64,000 nucleotides of DNA from Apricaphanius iberus. Taxonomy: Eukaryota; Chordata; Actinopteri; Cyprinodontiformes; Aphaniidae. Under the pieces are notes generated by a model. It had not been told where the DNA came from, did no database searches, and saw only the letters and a list, made by a program, of their open reading frames with translations. The stretch's first letter is position 1. Each line of letters opens with the position of its first letter. The position numbers were made by a program, and so were the translations under genes. Below are positions 11,231 through 22,179 of this stretch, piece after piece. Location: contig JAPXFQ010001301.1 in the NCBI GenBank assembly GCA_028564705.1, positions 124,001 through 188,000 on the forward strand, in the 5' to 3' direction.

Positions 11231-11777
11231 CATAGTGAGAAAACTCACAATAGCACAGACGACCCCCCATCCCCGAAAAAAAAACCAACAAGTTGATGCT
11301 CAGCGTGAGGGATGTAGACAGAAAGTACTAAACATAAAAACACTGACATACATTTTTTTCACTGGAGTCTGGGAAGGAGTAGGAAATAAAAATAAAAACA
11401 TTATTATATACTGATAAAAATGGAAGTACTACGAATATGAGACTTAATTGGTGGTGAGAGATTTTCTTTTATAATATGAAAAATATGTGATTCTTCATTT
11501 TGCACATAGGATTTTTTAGTTCTTTAAAAATGACAGGAAAATGCTTAAACCACAGGAATGTTAAATTTGTGAAAATAGCTGTGAATAACAGTAAATGTGG
11601 ATTTATTTGGTTATTTATCAGGTAAATTGTTTTCAGTCAACATAATTACACACTTTTTGGTTTAATAAAAATGACTAGACTGGAAAAAGTAGAATTCAGA
11701 GAAATCTAAATGGAAAAAGTGGAACTTTTAAAATAAAACATGTCCAACATAATTCAATGGAATTCATATGCTTGCAG

Positions 11778-11861
11778 AGTTGAAACGAAAAACAGTGAAG
11801 GTGACAGAAGAAGTTATGTATTCTCCCTTTTTGAAAAGGGATAAGCTGATGAAGCTGAAAG
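11778..11861 (+). CDS. Host gene exon F (84 bp, basic)
   Basis: The acceptor TATGCTTGCAG and donor GAAAG|GTAATC bound an 84-bp exon in phase with exons E and G. It encodes E-L-K-R-K-T-V-K-V-T-E-E-V and then Y-S-P-F-L-K-R-D-K-L-M-K-L-K. It is the only strongly basic block in the otherwise acidic protein, and could be a nuclear-localisation, membrane or protein-binding patch. Size, phase and composition make a chance ORF unlikely. Confidence 0.75.
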
Positions 11862-11981
11862 GTAATCATTGTTCATAGTTTAAAAATGATCTTTTTCTGT
11901 TCTGAGCATCACACATACTGAGCAGTGGAATAAATATGACCAACTGATCTGATAGACCGAACTTGTAAATAGAAACTAGTC

Positions 11982-12020
11982 AAATAAACTGCAACTATTT
12001 GAAGTAGTTGCAGTTTATTT
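11982..12020. repeat. Perfect 16-bp inverted repeat (hairpin)
   Basis: AAATAAACTGCAACTA and its exact reverse complement TAGTTGCAGTTTATTT are separated by a 7-base spacer. It lies in intron DNA 120 bp after exon F. It may be the relic of a fold-back element. Confidence 0.85.
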
Positions 12021-12671
12021 AATTGTTTTTTTTCCCCCGTAATCAATATATATTATATACAGTCTGCTTGCGCCAGTTGTTTGTATCAATAAATAATTAA
12101 ATATTTTCAGATATAAATCTGGTGATGATGGTGGGGGGGTGAAAAAATTCTGTTCAATAAGGGGGGGCAAGGCAGAAAATAATTAAAAAGCACTGCTGAC
12201 ATGCAATTCACCCAACGTTGTAAAACATTTTCATAAAACCTTCCAGAAAGAATATTTTAATTTATAAACTAAATAATTCACACCATTAGCAAAATACCTC
12301 AGTTAAATGACAAATTTGAATATTTCAGTCATAACTCTGCATTTCTTACATACACTATTCTCTTTTCAAAACATTAAACATCCATCATATGGTCAGGTTA
12401 TGTTTGAATCTGTTAAACACTCTTGTGCTTATCTTAAAACACTTGCAGCATTTACACAAGGAAAATGTAAAAAATAAATTCAACAACACTACATCAGTTG
12501 TGCACATTGATGGTCTCATTAAATCTCATGTCATTTTTGAAATACCCTGGCTACAGGGCTTCATTGACACCACAGACAATATTATCATTAGCAAGGCAAT
12601 GTGAGAAGAATCATATGGATTGATGAATCCATCAACGTATTGAGGTCACATCAGTTTGGTCTCCAGCAGTC
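12021..12671. other. No supported gene
   Basis: AT-rich intron sequence. A 71-codon frame at 12389 has no recognisable features. Confidence 0.35.
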
Positions 12672-12745
12672 ATTGGCTAAGAGGTGGGGTACATCCTGGA
12701 TAGGTCGCCAGTCCATTGCAGGTGCTCCTGCTTCATGCAAGCATA
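12672..12745 (+). repeat. Fish interspersed repeat (GGTCGCCAGTCCAT family), diverged
   Basis: GTGGGGTACATCCTGGATAG followed by GTCGCCAGTCCATTGCAGG is a diverged copy of the repeat seen better at 13360-13440 and, reversed, at 59800-59890. Confidence 0.65.
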
Positions 12746-13359
12746 TTCCAGAGTCTAACGGATTGCTGCTCGTCCAGAACAAGGTTCAGTCCTAAGATGT
12801 CCACTTTCTACTAATATTGTTCAAATGCACCACATTTAACGTAAATGTACTAACACACACTTCCTGCAAAAATTTGCTGTCTATTAACTGCACTATTATT
12901 AACTGCACATCAGTAAGATTAGCATGGCTGTGAATTACTCTCATTTAAACAAGTCAAACTGCAGAATGCCATCATGGGAGCATGAGCTCTCCTGCTACTA
13001 GCAATACTGCCGATTGAGTTAGCTTAGTACTCCTTAAGTTACAAATAAGAATAAAACACACAACTCAGCGTGTAAAGCGACTCTAACACATCCATATAGG
13101 ATTCTAAACATCCACACATAATTTTCTTTAAGTTATTATCCCAATATTTACCTTAAAAAGGACATAATAAAGTGCAAATGAGCACAGGAGAACCAGATCA
13201 CTGTTCCTGCATTCACTCGTTTGTATTGAGTGAGGAAGAAGCATGTGAGCCCCCCAGTGGAACCCCTGAATAATGGAGACGGTGGATTAAACTATTCCCA
13301 ACAAAGAAACTAATAGATAGTCTCCTTAACGTTTTTAATGTACAAAGGCTTCTAAACGA

Positions 13360-13440
13360 GGGGGGGGGCTGGTGCCTATCTCCAGCTGTCAACGGGCGAG
13401 AGGCGGGGTACACCCTGGACAGGTCGCCAGTCCATCACAG
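13360..13440 (+). repeat. Fish interspersed repeat (GGTCGCCAGTCCAT family)
   Basis: GGGGCTGGTGCCTATCTCCA, then GTCAACGGGCGAGAGGCGGG, then ACACCCTGGACAGGTCGCCA. Its first part occurs in reverse complement in the nested insertion at 59801-59892. This is a very common fish repeat. Confidence 0.75.
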
Positions 13441-14084
13441 TGAAGATTATCACCACAATTTAAATTGATAAAATTAGAGTTACACAATCAGGAATATACC
13501 TGATACCTGACCAAGCACCACCAAACGTGGGACTAAATCAAAGAAGGTTTTAAAGAAAGAAATGGTGCATGTATTTTTGAGAATATTTATTCTGCAAAAT
13601 TGTAATAATACAACATAATGTTGCAGATAGATACATTTAAACTAGATTAAACTATAAAAGTACACTAGCAGAGACTTTCAGTAGGCCTAATGTTTATATT
13701 ATGGCTTGAAGCTTATGAAACACCCAATTTAAAATTAGAATAATGTGAAATGGTTAACAAAAAGCTGTAAGACTTAATCATCAAAACTATAACAAATAAA
13801 GGCTTGAAATGTACCACTTTGCACCATGCCATTGACAAAAAGTACAAAACTATAAAATACAGAATTATAAAAAATAAAAATATATCAGTCAAAACAGAGC
13901 TGGTCCTCCTGACCACTTTTTGTTTCTGATTTAAAGATGATAAAAATACATAAATGTTGGAATAAAAAATCCTAAAAAAAATAAACAATGGTAAAAGTAG
14001 AAAAATCTATATAAATAAATAAGTTAAACAATATAACAATAAAAAATATAAAAATATAAATTCTAGTGTAATTGGGTCTATGGT
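13441..14084. other. No supported gene
   Basis: Very AT-rich sequence, with runs of A and T near 13700-14050 and no coding or repeat signal that I recognise. Confidence 0.35.
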
Positions 14085-14240
14085 GGTGGTTGGTGTGTAC
14101 TGTGAATCTTGTGTGTGCAGGTGGACCCAGGGGGATCCTTGTTGTGTCTTGCCCAAGGACACAACGATTGAGACAGATGGATCTGGGGGCTCTGGGGCTC
14201 AAACCAGAAACCCTCCCATTTTAAGGCAACCTCACACCTG
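14085..14240 (-). repeat. tRNA-derived SINE fragment (probable)
   Basis: On the reverse strand, GGTTTGAGCCCCAGAGCC near 14190 resembles a pol III B box. The plus-strand text TCTTGCCCAAGGACACAACG is the familiar body of fish tRNA-derived SINEs. Ends are unclear. Confidence 0.5.
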
Positions 14241-14448
14241 GGTGGGACCTGGGGGTCCCTTGTTTTTGTTTCCTGTTATTTTCCCTTTCTTTATTTGTTA
14301 TGGCTGTTGGTAACTGTGTGTTGTGTTTTAGAGTTTTTTGTATTTGGGGTGTCATATGCAGTGCTGTGTCGATACCATCCGGATCCGATGTTGAGTTGGT
14401 TGTTGGGTCTGCCTAGGTGTCCCTTGGCACTGGGCATCAAATGTCTCT

Positions 14449-14644
14449 TCACTCGTCAACATAGAATGGGCTTAGTTTGTCATACAGATAGGTCTGCCAG
14501 TCAATGTTCAGTCCAGGTGAGGCCAGGACAGGAAGACCTTCAATAGGGGGCAGATGTGCTCCATTGTGCAGTAGTTGATGTTCGACAGGTTGTGTATCAC
14601 AGTAAGCTTTTACAAGCTTCACACCTGGTCTCTTGGCACAAAAG
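14449..14644 (-). CDS. Spliced transposon-type gene, 3' exon
   Basis: On the reverse strand an acceptor (TTCTGTCACAG) at 14645 opens an exon running to a TGA at 14449. It encodes F-C-A-K-R-P-G-V-K-L-V-K-A-Y-C-D-T, then P-V-E-H-Q-L-L-H-N-G-A, then N-I-D-W-Q-T-Y-L-Y-D-K-L-S-P-F. The one base it contributes joins the two bases left by the upstream exon (14775-15020), giving an intact codon. The layout (H-F-R/S, then P-G-V, then C-D-T, a proline-rich segment and Q-x-Y-L-Y-D) resembles C-termini of uncharacterised, transposon-linked fish proteins. The family name is not known to me. Confidence 0.55.
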
Positions 14645-14678
14645 CTGTGACAGAATAAGCACATAAGACATTTTAAAC

Positions 14679-14711
14679 ATGATAATATACTTTAAACAAG
14701 TATATTATCAT
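14679..14711. repeat. Perfect 14-bp inverted repeat
   Basis: ATGATAATATACTT, a 5-base loop, then AAGTATATTATCAT. It sits inside the 130-bp intron of the reverse-strand gene and is AT-only except for two G/C pairs. Confidence 0.85.
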
Positions 14712-14774
14712 AAAAAAATTCACATGCATGTTGTTGTTATTGTATATGCACAATTTGAAAGTTTTCACAGGTAC

Positions 14775-15020
14775 CTGAAGTGCTGATAAGTCTTGATGTG
14801 TGGGAGTCTACGGAATTGGGGATTCAGATGCTGCTGCCAGTCAAAGGTCCGGATTAAAAGTTTGCCCTTTGCAGTTCCACCAAGATGTGGGATATTGAGG
14901 TGATGCACAGGAGAGCTGAAACAGGAAACAGCACTGAAATCATTAGAGCAAAGCATATCAGTGATGTCTGCCCAAGTGTTGACTCCTGTCTTCAAATAGG
15001 CTTTGTTAATGTAAGTGTAA
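14775..15020 (-). CDS. Spliced transposon-type gene, upstream exon
   Basis: A reverse-strand exon lies between the acceptor CCCTCCTACAG and the donor CTTCAG|GTACCT. It encodes Y-I-N-K-A-Y-L-K-T-G-V-N-T-W-A-D-I-T-D-M, then V-H-H-L-N-I-P-H-L-G-G-T-A-K-G-K, then R-T-F-D-W-Q-Q-H-L-N and Y-Q-H-F. A second possible acceptor (TTTCCTGTTTCAG) lies inside it near 14918, so it may be two exons. Earlier exons were not found. Either it is the tail of a degraded multi-exon element or a domesticated fragment; there are no stops in the two visible exons. Confidence 0.5.
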
Positions 15021-17350
15021 CTGTAGGAGGGAGAGAGGGAACTTGGATTAGAATGAAATTTGTGTCTATTCATAATTGTCTTATAAAGATAAAAAATTAT
15101 ATGTTGATGTTATTCTTGTGCCATTATCAGGCTGCTTATTATTGTCAGACATCAAATCACCATTTAGGGGACATTAATAAAGTAAATTAAAGTAAATGTA
15201 TGTGAAATATTACCTGCTGAGCAAAATCAAATCTGTAATGCATCCTAATCTTTATCCTGACATTGTCAAGAGGTGAGAATTACTGCTAATGGTTCTGAAA
15301 CTAGCTACATTTCAACTCCAGTCAGTCCCTTAGGTCCTTATTACTGTTTTACTTTCATGGCTTTTATTAAATTGCCTTGCCTACGCTAATTATTGCCTAC
15401 TTCATTATTCCACACTGTAAGGATTCAATTCTAAATCAATGTTTGATATTTTTGTGTTAACTGGTTTCCAATGTCTGTTAGCACTGCAGTTTGCTAATAG
15501 CTAACACAGATTTTACTGTGCCGAAGAAAAACGCTTTGCTGCCCTCGTCAATACTGTTTTGTTTACACAGAATGAAAACAAATAAAATTGACAATGAGGT
15601 CAGATGGCAATCTATAGTTTTCAAGGTGTTGTTTACGAAAACGGCTCAGCAATGTTTTCTCTTTTCTTCTTTCAGGTCGGCCGTATCTACTTAAAGCTAG
15701 ACAGGAGAAACCCTTCCCAACACAGTATATTTCAGCACCTCAATAAACTTTTCCAACCACTCTCATTTCATTCCCAGTTATCACGTCTGCAAGACATTAA
15801 AATCGTACTGAAGTAATGGTGTAAAAAATAAATAAAAGCGTCATCCTTTGGCACAGTAACATTTGTGGTAACTATTAGCAACCACCAGCCCTAAAGGGAG
15901 TTGGAAACAAGTAAACACAAAAACATGTTAATTATAACACAGGTTTACATGTGCTAAATCATTAACATCAGTCAATTCAAGCAATTTAAGCATTATTCAA
16001 ATTAATAGCATACACTCACATTAGAAGCTAGAATCTAGAAGCTCATTATATTAGTGGGGTATTTTGGTAAGTCATATGATGCTAATGATTTGGCTCAATT
16101 AAAATAACAGTCCTGAGCTAGCTAATGACAATAGCCGTGTAGTGTATGTGTTCTCAGACAAAAGGACAAACTTGGCTGGTTATGGAAACTCACACCATAA
16201 GAAAAAGAAAAGTATTCCTGTAGATCTTGTTTCATTCAATGAAAGAAGTTGTTCGAGCACACTTGCTCTTCGTCTGAGCATTCTTTGTGAATTTAGCCAT
16301 CTCCAATGTTTGAACTCTGCATCTGTTTGACTTTAAATGTACAATAATTCGCATGTCCTGTCACTCTTTTTCTGTAGCGAAAAAATCAAGCCGTATGTTG
16401 TACATAATGTCTGGAGAAAACTTCTGGCTCCATGCAGATAATTCTCTTTTCTCCTCATTTAGCACAAGCTTTACAGCGTCCAACTTCTTTGTATTTTGAT
16501 ATCAGTTGGAGCCAGCCAGAGCACTGCTATGTAGCTATGGGGAGTTCTCGTAGGGAGGGTAACAAAAGAAACAAAAAGCCTGTTGATCAAGTAAACAGAG
16601 ACTGACACTCCCCTTACTAAATGCTTTTAAGTATTCAAATACTACTGTCTCAAATATGGAGAGGCTTCTTTGTGTCTTTAACTTACAGATTCAACCTGAA
16701 AATCACACATTTTAAAAAAATCCGGAACATTTTGGACTCTAGCTCAAAATGTTTCAAGCCGACTTTTGTCACTGGTTGCTGCAGCAGGTCTTAAATAACG
16801 TACTGATGAATCGATAGACCTAACGTGCAACATTATTAGGTAGTACTGGTGGCATGGTGGGAGGGGGGGCTTTGGCAGCCCTAAGAGACGCTGTGCCTTC
16901 CGTGGAAAGTAGATGTAAGGCTGCTTATAAACACAAAGAAAAAGATTAAGCGTGCTGTTCGGCTAACTTGCATGCTCAAAGTTCTGATGAAAATTAGTAC
17001 GAAATACAGACAAGTAAGGAAATTATGAAGGTTTTGAGCAACTGAGGATATTGGATTTCAGACATAAGACTTGTGGACTAACTCTTTAATGGAGGACATT
17101 AACTGGACCATTATGGATATAAAAAGATTGTTTTGTTTTGAGATGACTGTTCTGGGTTTTGAAATTCCTCTTCTAACGGTAATGATTGTCCTTTTTTATT
17201 TTTGAGTGATTTGACAAAAGAATTTAATGTGTCTAAAGCTATGATTCAAATAATTGAGGGGCATACATCATGTTGACCATGAGCAGAGATAGGATAGTGT
17301 AGAATCTCAACCCGACCAGGAGCTTGAAAGTTGCTTTACCTCTGGTGGGT
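15021..17350. other. No supported gene (2.3 kb)
   Basis: Mixed AT-rich DNA inside the host intron. Short frames at 15491-15816 and 16142-16330 lack recognisable motifs, codon signal and splice context. No named repeat was identified. Confidence 0.35.
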
Positions 17351-17356
17351 CGGGGA

Positions 17357-17680
17357 TAGTGTTGGGAGTAACAGTGTTTAAGTATAACGGTGTTACTAAC
17401 GATGTTAGTTTTTAGGTAATGGAGTAATCTAATTCATTACTTTTCCTGTTGTTACAACGCCGTTACTGTTACTGTGGATGTAAGGTGCCGCGTTACTATA
17501 ATGTGGTTGAATGAAGCGCAGGGATGTCAGGCTTTCTGACAGTCACACTTCAGCTGCAGGAAGAGAGCGCAGGTGTCGCCGCTGCAAATATAATGATGAT
17601 TCGGTGAGTGGGCAGTTACTCTGAGTGCTCTAGTTGTCTGCATGCTGTAAGAAATTTAGTTGTGAACTTAGTTTTAAAGG
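17357..17680 (-). mobile_element. hAT-type MITE, truncated copy
   Basis: It begins TAGTGTTGGGAGTAACAGTG and matches the reverse complement of the right end of the element at 37101-38051, through GGTGTTACTAA, GGTAATGGAGTAATCTAA and CAGCTGCAGG. It also matches 41860-42205 in reverse orientation, including ATTTAGTTGTGAACTTAGTT against AACTAAGTTCACAACTAAGT. Only about 320 bp remain; it ends where the Gypsy fragment starts. Confidence 0.8.
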
Positions 17681-18276
17681 GGCTGTATCATGCACGGATT
17701 GTGGCCTTTAACGACCTGTGAAACCATTCGCATACCTGTTAGCTTGCGGATTGTAGGGGGTGGTGCGGTGGATCCTGACCCCCAGGCACTCAGCCATGCT
17801 GGACCACAGCTCTGACACAAACTGAGGGCCTCTGTCGGAGGTGTCTTCTGAAGGGGGCCAAAATGTGCAATCCAGGTTGATAAAAACGCCCGAACCACCA
17901 CTGCAGATGCTGTAGATGCCAGCGGAACCACTTCTGGGAACCTGATGGTGCTGTTGATCATGGTCAACAGATGGGTGAAACCCTGCGATGGAGGCAGTGG
18001 GCGCACCAGGTCTACATGCACATGATCGAACCTGAGACTGGTAATAGGGAATGGTTCTAGTGGTGCTTTAGTGTGCTGGTGAACGTTGGCATGCTGGCAG
18101 GGGACAGATGCTGCAGCCCACTCCCTCACAGCCTTCTGCAATCCGGGCCAGACAAACTTAGAATTGACTAGCTTGACTGAGGCCCGAACACCTGGATGGG
18201 ACAGGGAATGCAGGGCATCAAAAATGCGGCAGCGCCACAAAGCAGTTGTGCTGGGCGTACACCAAAGGATGTTCAC
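17674..18276 (-). pseudogene. Gypsy-type retrotransposon integrase fragment
   Basis: A 200-codon reverse-strand frame covers the zinc-binding and catalytic parts of a Gypsy-type integrase. It shows S-H-P-G-V-R-A-S, W-P-G-L-Q-K-A-V-R-E-W, the P-C-Q end of the H-H-C-C zinc motif, and D-H-V-H-V-D-L-V, the first catalytic aspartate. The first zinc cysteine is replaced by serine. After H-F-G-P the expected second catalytic aspartate block is lost to a frameshift. There is no LTR, reverse transcriptase or gag nearby; it abuts a hAT MITE fragment. Confidence 0.85.
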
Positions 18277-18654
18277 AGTCTCAGACTAAAGACTGGTATT
18301 CTTTAGAAATCTTGCTAGAGTCTCAGCGTGCTCCTCTTGTCTTGATCGTTAAATGTAATGTGATAATCTGCAGTTGCTGACCAGATTTATGCCAGTCTTT
18401 CTCTAGTCTTTTGAATCAAACAATGTTTGATAATATCACATGTCCTAGTGTAGTCGTAGTGACGTAAAACAACCAATTTAGCCGTTATCACACAAGCGGA
18501 AGCACAAAGCTACAGAGCCCGGCTTTTTGAGGGGTAAGAATCCGTACCCTCAGTTTATTAAAACATGCACGTACCTTCGTAATCTGTTAACTCCATTTAT
18601 TCAACTATGTGGCCATGTTAGGGGGTCCTGTCTGCTTCATATTGTATCATGGCT

Positions 18655-18742
18655 GCATGAGCTTCTACCTTGTTGCTATGGTACAGTGGTTAACATGCTG
18701 GGTTATCACCATCAGGTTGATAGGTTAGAATCCTGTTTATGA
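18655..18742 (+). repeat. tRNA-derived SINE head (probable)
   Basis: ATGGTACAGTGGTTAACATG resembles a pol III A box, and about 35 bp on GATAGGTTAGAATCCTG resembles a B box. No cloverleaf was resolved, so a functional tRNA is not claimed. Confidence 0.45.
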
Positions 18743-20886
18743 CATTGTTTTGGACTTTGCAACACATCTTTTTTTTTTTATTCCTGCAGGAAAGTAAAAT
18801 ATAAACATAGGTGTCATATTTATAAATAACAGTTTTGTAGCAACCTATGGAGCCTGTCAGGATCTATACACAACAAATACAATATTTGTGTTACATGGCT
18901 TAAAAATGACCTAGAAATGGGCCATAAATTACAAAGTGTATGCCAACCTTGCCCCCTGCAATACAGACACAAACCAGCACTATCTGTGCATCTGCATGGA
19001 GCAAGTTGTGCAGCATAAACAGCTTGCATTAAAAAGATATGAGTTAACTAGTTACTTGTTGATACAATACCCACTTTGAATGCACGTCTTTATTTGACGT
19101 AACATCAATCTCGGCAAGAATCCCACAACATTTCCACACAAAATAAATTGATAATGCTGAGCATAATGGGAGGAATTTGGCGGGAAGCTAAAATAATCTT
19201 GTTGTAGTCTTGTAAATAGTGTCCGAACAAGATTCGGTGTTTATAAAATATTTAGTCTGAGACTAAAAAACAGTTAACCCAAGTCTCAAGAATATCTCAA
19301 ACTTTCTGGTACTGAGGCAAAGCCCAGTGATGTTAGACGTGTTAATTTGGAAGTAGAATAGAGCTACTGACATCTGGTAGCATTTAGTAAACAATATCAA
19401 TATAGTTCACAGCAGAACTGAGCGAGAAGTACTAATTTAACTTGCAGCTGCACCTGTAGGGGTTACGATAGGCGTGTTTGCTCTATCGAAGCTTCAGGGC
19501 GATTTAACTAGATCTTTAGCTGACCGAACCTTTAGGGAATCTGCTAAAGACATCCACATATCATACAGTTTCAGAAGCGATTAGTGTCGCTGATCAGTGC
19601 AAAAAGAGCAGCAGAAATAACAACAGATTGACATGGAGGAAGTAAGACTTGTTGCTTGTTTGTTTGTTTGTTTGCTGTTGTCATAAATTGCTTCTCGAGT
19701 AACTCTTCGTTTTGCGAAGCGAGTTGTTTGGCGGCGTCTGTTTTTTTCCCCTTGAATTACAACGTATCAGCCCGACTTAATCACAGCCACACTGAGCAAC
19801 GTCATTGGGCCATTTCCAAGTAAATATCACAAATTATTTTCTATCAAGGAATATGCTTCAATCATGTACTTAAGCAGACACACAGCAGGATCATGACAGT
19901 GGCTCAACTGTGGTTCCTTTTGGTGTATGAAAACTTATAAGAACAAATGTTCTGATCACCGGTCTAGAACAGACTAGTGGGTTTGGGAAAACTCACGAAC
20001 CTACCTTGCCTAGCCCAACTCTAAAACAATCTCAGTTTGAAATTGATGTATAATATGTATATGTACATATAAAGGGTGTCAGAAAATGCAGTTTTGACCC
20101 GGAAATATGTAAATACACATTGCTGTTGGGAAAATAAAATTGCGAAGGGGTTATGTAAAACTGTTACAAGCAAGGGAAATCAATACAATTGCACAAACAT
20201 TCTAATCAATTAAACTTATTACTCTTTCCTCCTAGTTACCATGGACATTTTTGTGAGTGAATCAGGTTTTGACCAGCACTACCACCGGAGGAGACGAGGG
20301 AGTAGTGGTTGGAGTCACAACGTAGATATAAAATTTTTCGAAAGATAAAAACTTACAATACAGAGACGTCTGTTCATCACTGAGTTCCCCACCATCAAGT
20401 TATGCCTAATTCAGATTTTGAAAAGGAATATTGATCTGGGAGAAAGACAGTGATGCTTCATCAGCATGCGGCAACAGCTAGTCCTTTTCTCCATGGCGAT
20501 GCAGAAGCTGCACTGTGGGACACAGTACGTGGCGGGGTAGCAGTGGTGGTCAAAGCATCATTTATCAGGACAAAAGAAGCAGGAATGTAAAAATCAGTGG
20601 AAATAGCAGTAGACACAGAGGAAAATGTGGAAAAAAACAGACTGCTAAAAAGCTAGTAAGCAGTAGTAAAGTTCACTGTCCCGCTGCAAATGACAAAAAA
20701 CCATGCTTGAAAGATAAAGACGAGTATCACCAGTCGATCAGGCATTTAAATGAGTTATTTTAGGGACACAGATCTGTAAAATTCTGAGCCCATAAATTTT
20801 GCCGTGTTATTTTAGATAGCATTTACTGGAGCCTAATTACAAAAGAAATAAGCAAATATGCTCAACTGTTCTGGAAAAAAAGTAAA

Positions 20887-20890
<4 letters not shown>
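18743..20890. other. No supported gene (2.1 kb)
   Basis: AT-rich intron DNA. The segment 20238-20763 holds two adjacent short frames (M-D-I-F-V-S-E-S-G-F-D-Q near 20241 and a basic 82-codon frame at 20515) without recognisable homology. They may be a decayed transposon ORF. Confidence 0.35.

Positions 20891-20894
<4 letters not shown>

Positions 20895-20928
<34 letters not shown>
20895..20928. repeat. (AT)n microsatellite
   Basis: About 17 AT units following a poly(A) run. Confidence 0.95.
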
Positions 20929-20931
<3 letters not shown>

Positions 20932-21057
20932 GAATAAATTAAATATGTCCCTCACCCTTCACAGGCAGTTTCTCATCCATCCCAAGCTCGGGTCCTCTAC
21001 CGGAGGCATGGGAGATTGAGGGTCATGTGCAGTATCTGTGTTGTCCGAAGTACTGTG

Positions 21058-21345
21058 CTATTCCGGACTGATATGTCTGGGGTTATGCCAGGGATGGCTG
21101 TTCATGGCAGAGGGAGCTTGGCCTTGCAGCCACAATGGCTCTTTTAAGAGCCACCCACAAGCCTCTTTAGAGCTTTGCTGTCTCAATAGTTTAACCTCTT
21201 TATAATGTTTATTTTTTGAATTCCTGTCTCTGTATAGAAAACAGCTTGTGTCATATAACTCGGGGTGATTAGCCATGGTGTTTATCAGTATTTCCTCCAT
21301 GTCGTGCTGATGCTGTAACTCCATGTCAGTCACAGCATCACTGAC
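21058..21345 (-). pseudogene. MADF-domain fragment (Harbinger-type helper?)
   Basis: A 91-codon reverse-strand frame contains E-E-I-L-I-N-T-M-A-N-H-P-E-L-Y-D-T-S, then F-L-Y-R-D-R-N-S-K-N-K-H-Y-K-E-V. This is the MADF (Myb/SANT-like) DNA-binding fold, in which acidic I-L-I-x-x-V precedes H-P-x-L-Y-D. The canonical tryptophan before K-E-I is a tyrosine here. In fish genomes such ORFs are often the Myb-like accessory protein of PIF/Harbinger transposons. The frame after the domain is unrelated in character, so it is probably a broken copy. Confidence 0.6.
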
Positions 21346-21469
21346 ACCCCGTCACCTGATCGGTTGACGCAGCGCGACTTGTCCTTGATGCACTCAAGGA
21401 GACTGGGTGTTTTATCCTTAACAGTGGCTCATTAGTCCTCTTCCCCCTTCCTTACGGCTAGGTTACAGT

Positions 21470-22100
21470 CTCAGGTTGCTGGATTTGGGATGGAACCCGC
21501 CATTTATGATGAGGAGCTTTCCTATCTTAACATCTGTGGTCTGTATCTCATCCTTAGCCACCGTATTATTCTCACAGGGTATCTGATCACTGGCAGGGTG
21601 TAGCTGTTCATTGCCCTGAACTTGTTCTTGCCATTGAGCTGGCTTCTCAGGACTTGCCTTACTTGTTAAAGGTGTTTGGCTGTTGCTGCTTTCCTCGTTG
21701 CCTGTCAAAAGAATCACTTATCTGCAAACTGCCTTGATGCTAGTCTCCAACCATCTTTTCCATCCTCGGTATTGTTTATCATGGCTCCCATGGTTGCTCT
21801 TATAGCCCAAGTGTATGTCAGCTCATTGGTTTCATTGATTGTTGTGGTAGGGTTCGCTCTCACCGCTGCAATCACAGTTTCCAGGAGACTTTCTGTAGGT
21901 ACTTCACTTAGCCGTTGTAATTGGCGTCATGGTGACCTTGCGCTAATTCTCGCCATGATCATATTTCTCAGGTCAGCATTATTGTTTCAGTCATTGGTGG
22001 GGCTCTGTTCCCAATTTCTGGTTGGAAAGTTGGTATACTCTCCCCTGTGGCCTGGCGTTGTATCTCTCCCTTGCCGTAGAGTGAGCAACTGGTAGTTTTG
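21470..22100 (-). mobile_element. R4/Rex6-like LINE, 5' coding fragment
   Basis: Reverse-strand translation gives E-T-V-I-A-A-V-R-A-N-P-T-T-T-I, then N-E-T-N-E-L-T-Y-T-W-A-I and D-G-W-R-L-A-S-R-Q. This recalls the N-terminal segment of Rex6/R4-type ORFs (I-P-T-x-x-I-x-E-T-N-E-L-x-Y-A). Other parts read E-Y-T-N-F-P-T-R-N-W-E-Q-S. Stops interrupt it. It would complement the C-terminal fragment at 2.6-3.3 kb, though the two are separate insertions. Recognition is from partial similarity only. Confidence 0.5.
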
Positions 22101-22179
22101 CGGTCAACCATGACTGTGGGTTTCAAGGTAGGTATTCGGCCCACATTCTTTTCATGTAGCCTCTCTGACTAGGGATCTC

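Noticed and set aside
10968..11414. 148-codon plus-strand frame
   Set aside because: It lies on repeat family A, is not open in the 54 kb copy, and shows no protein-like composition.
18655..18742. Functional tRNA gene
   Set aside because: Only A- and B-box-like segments; no cloverleaf could be folded, so a SINE head is more likely.
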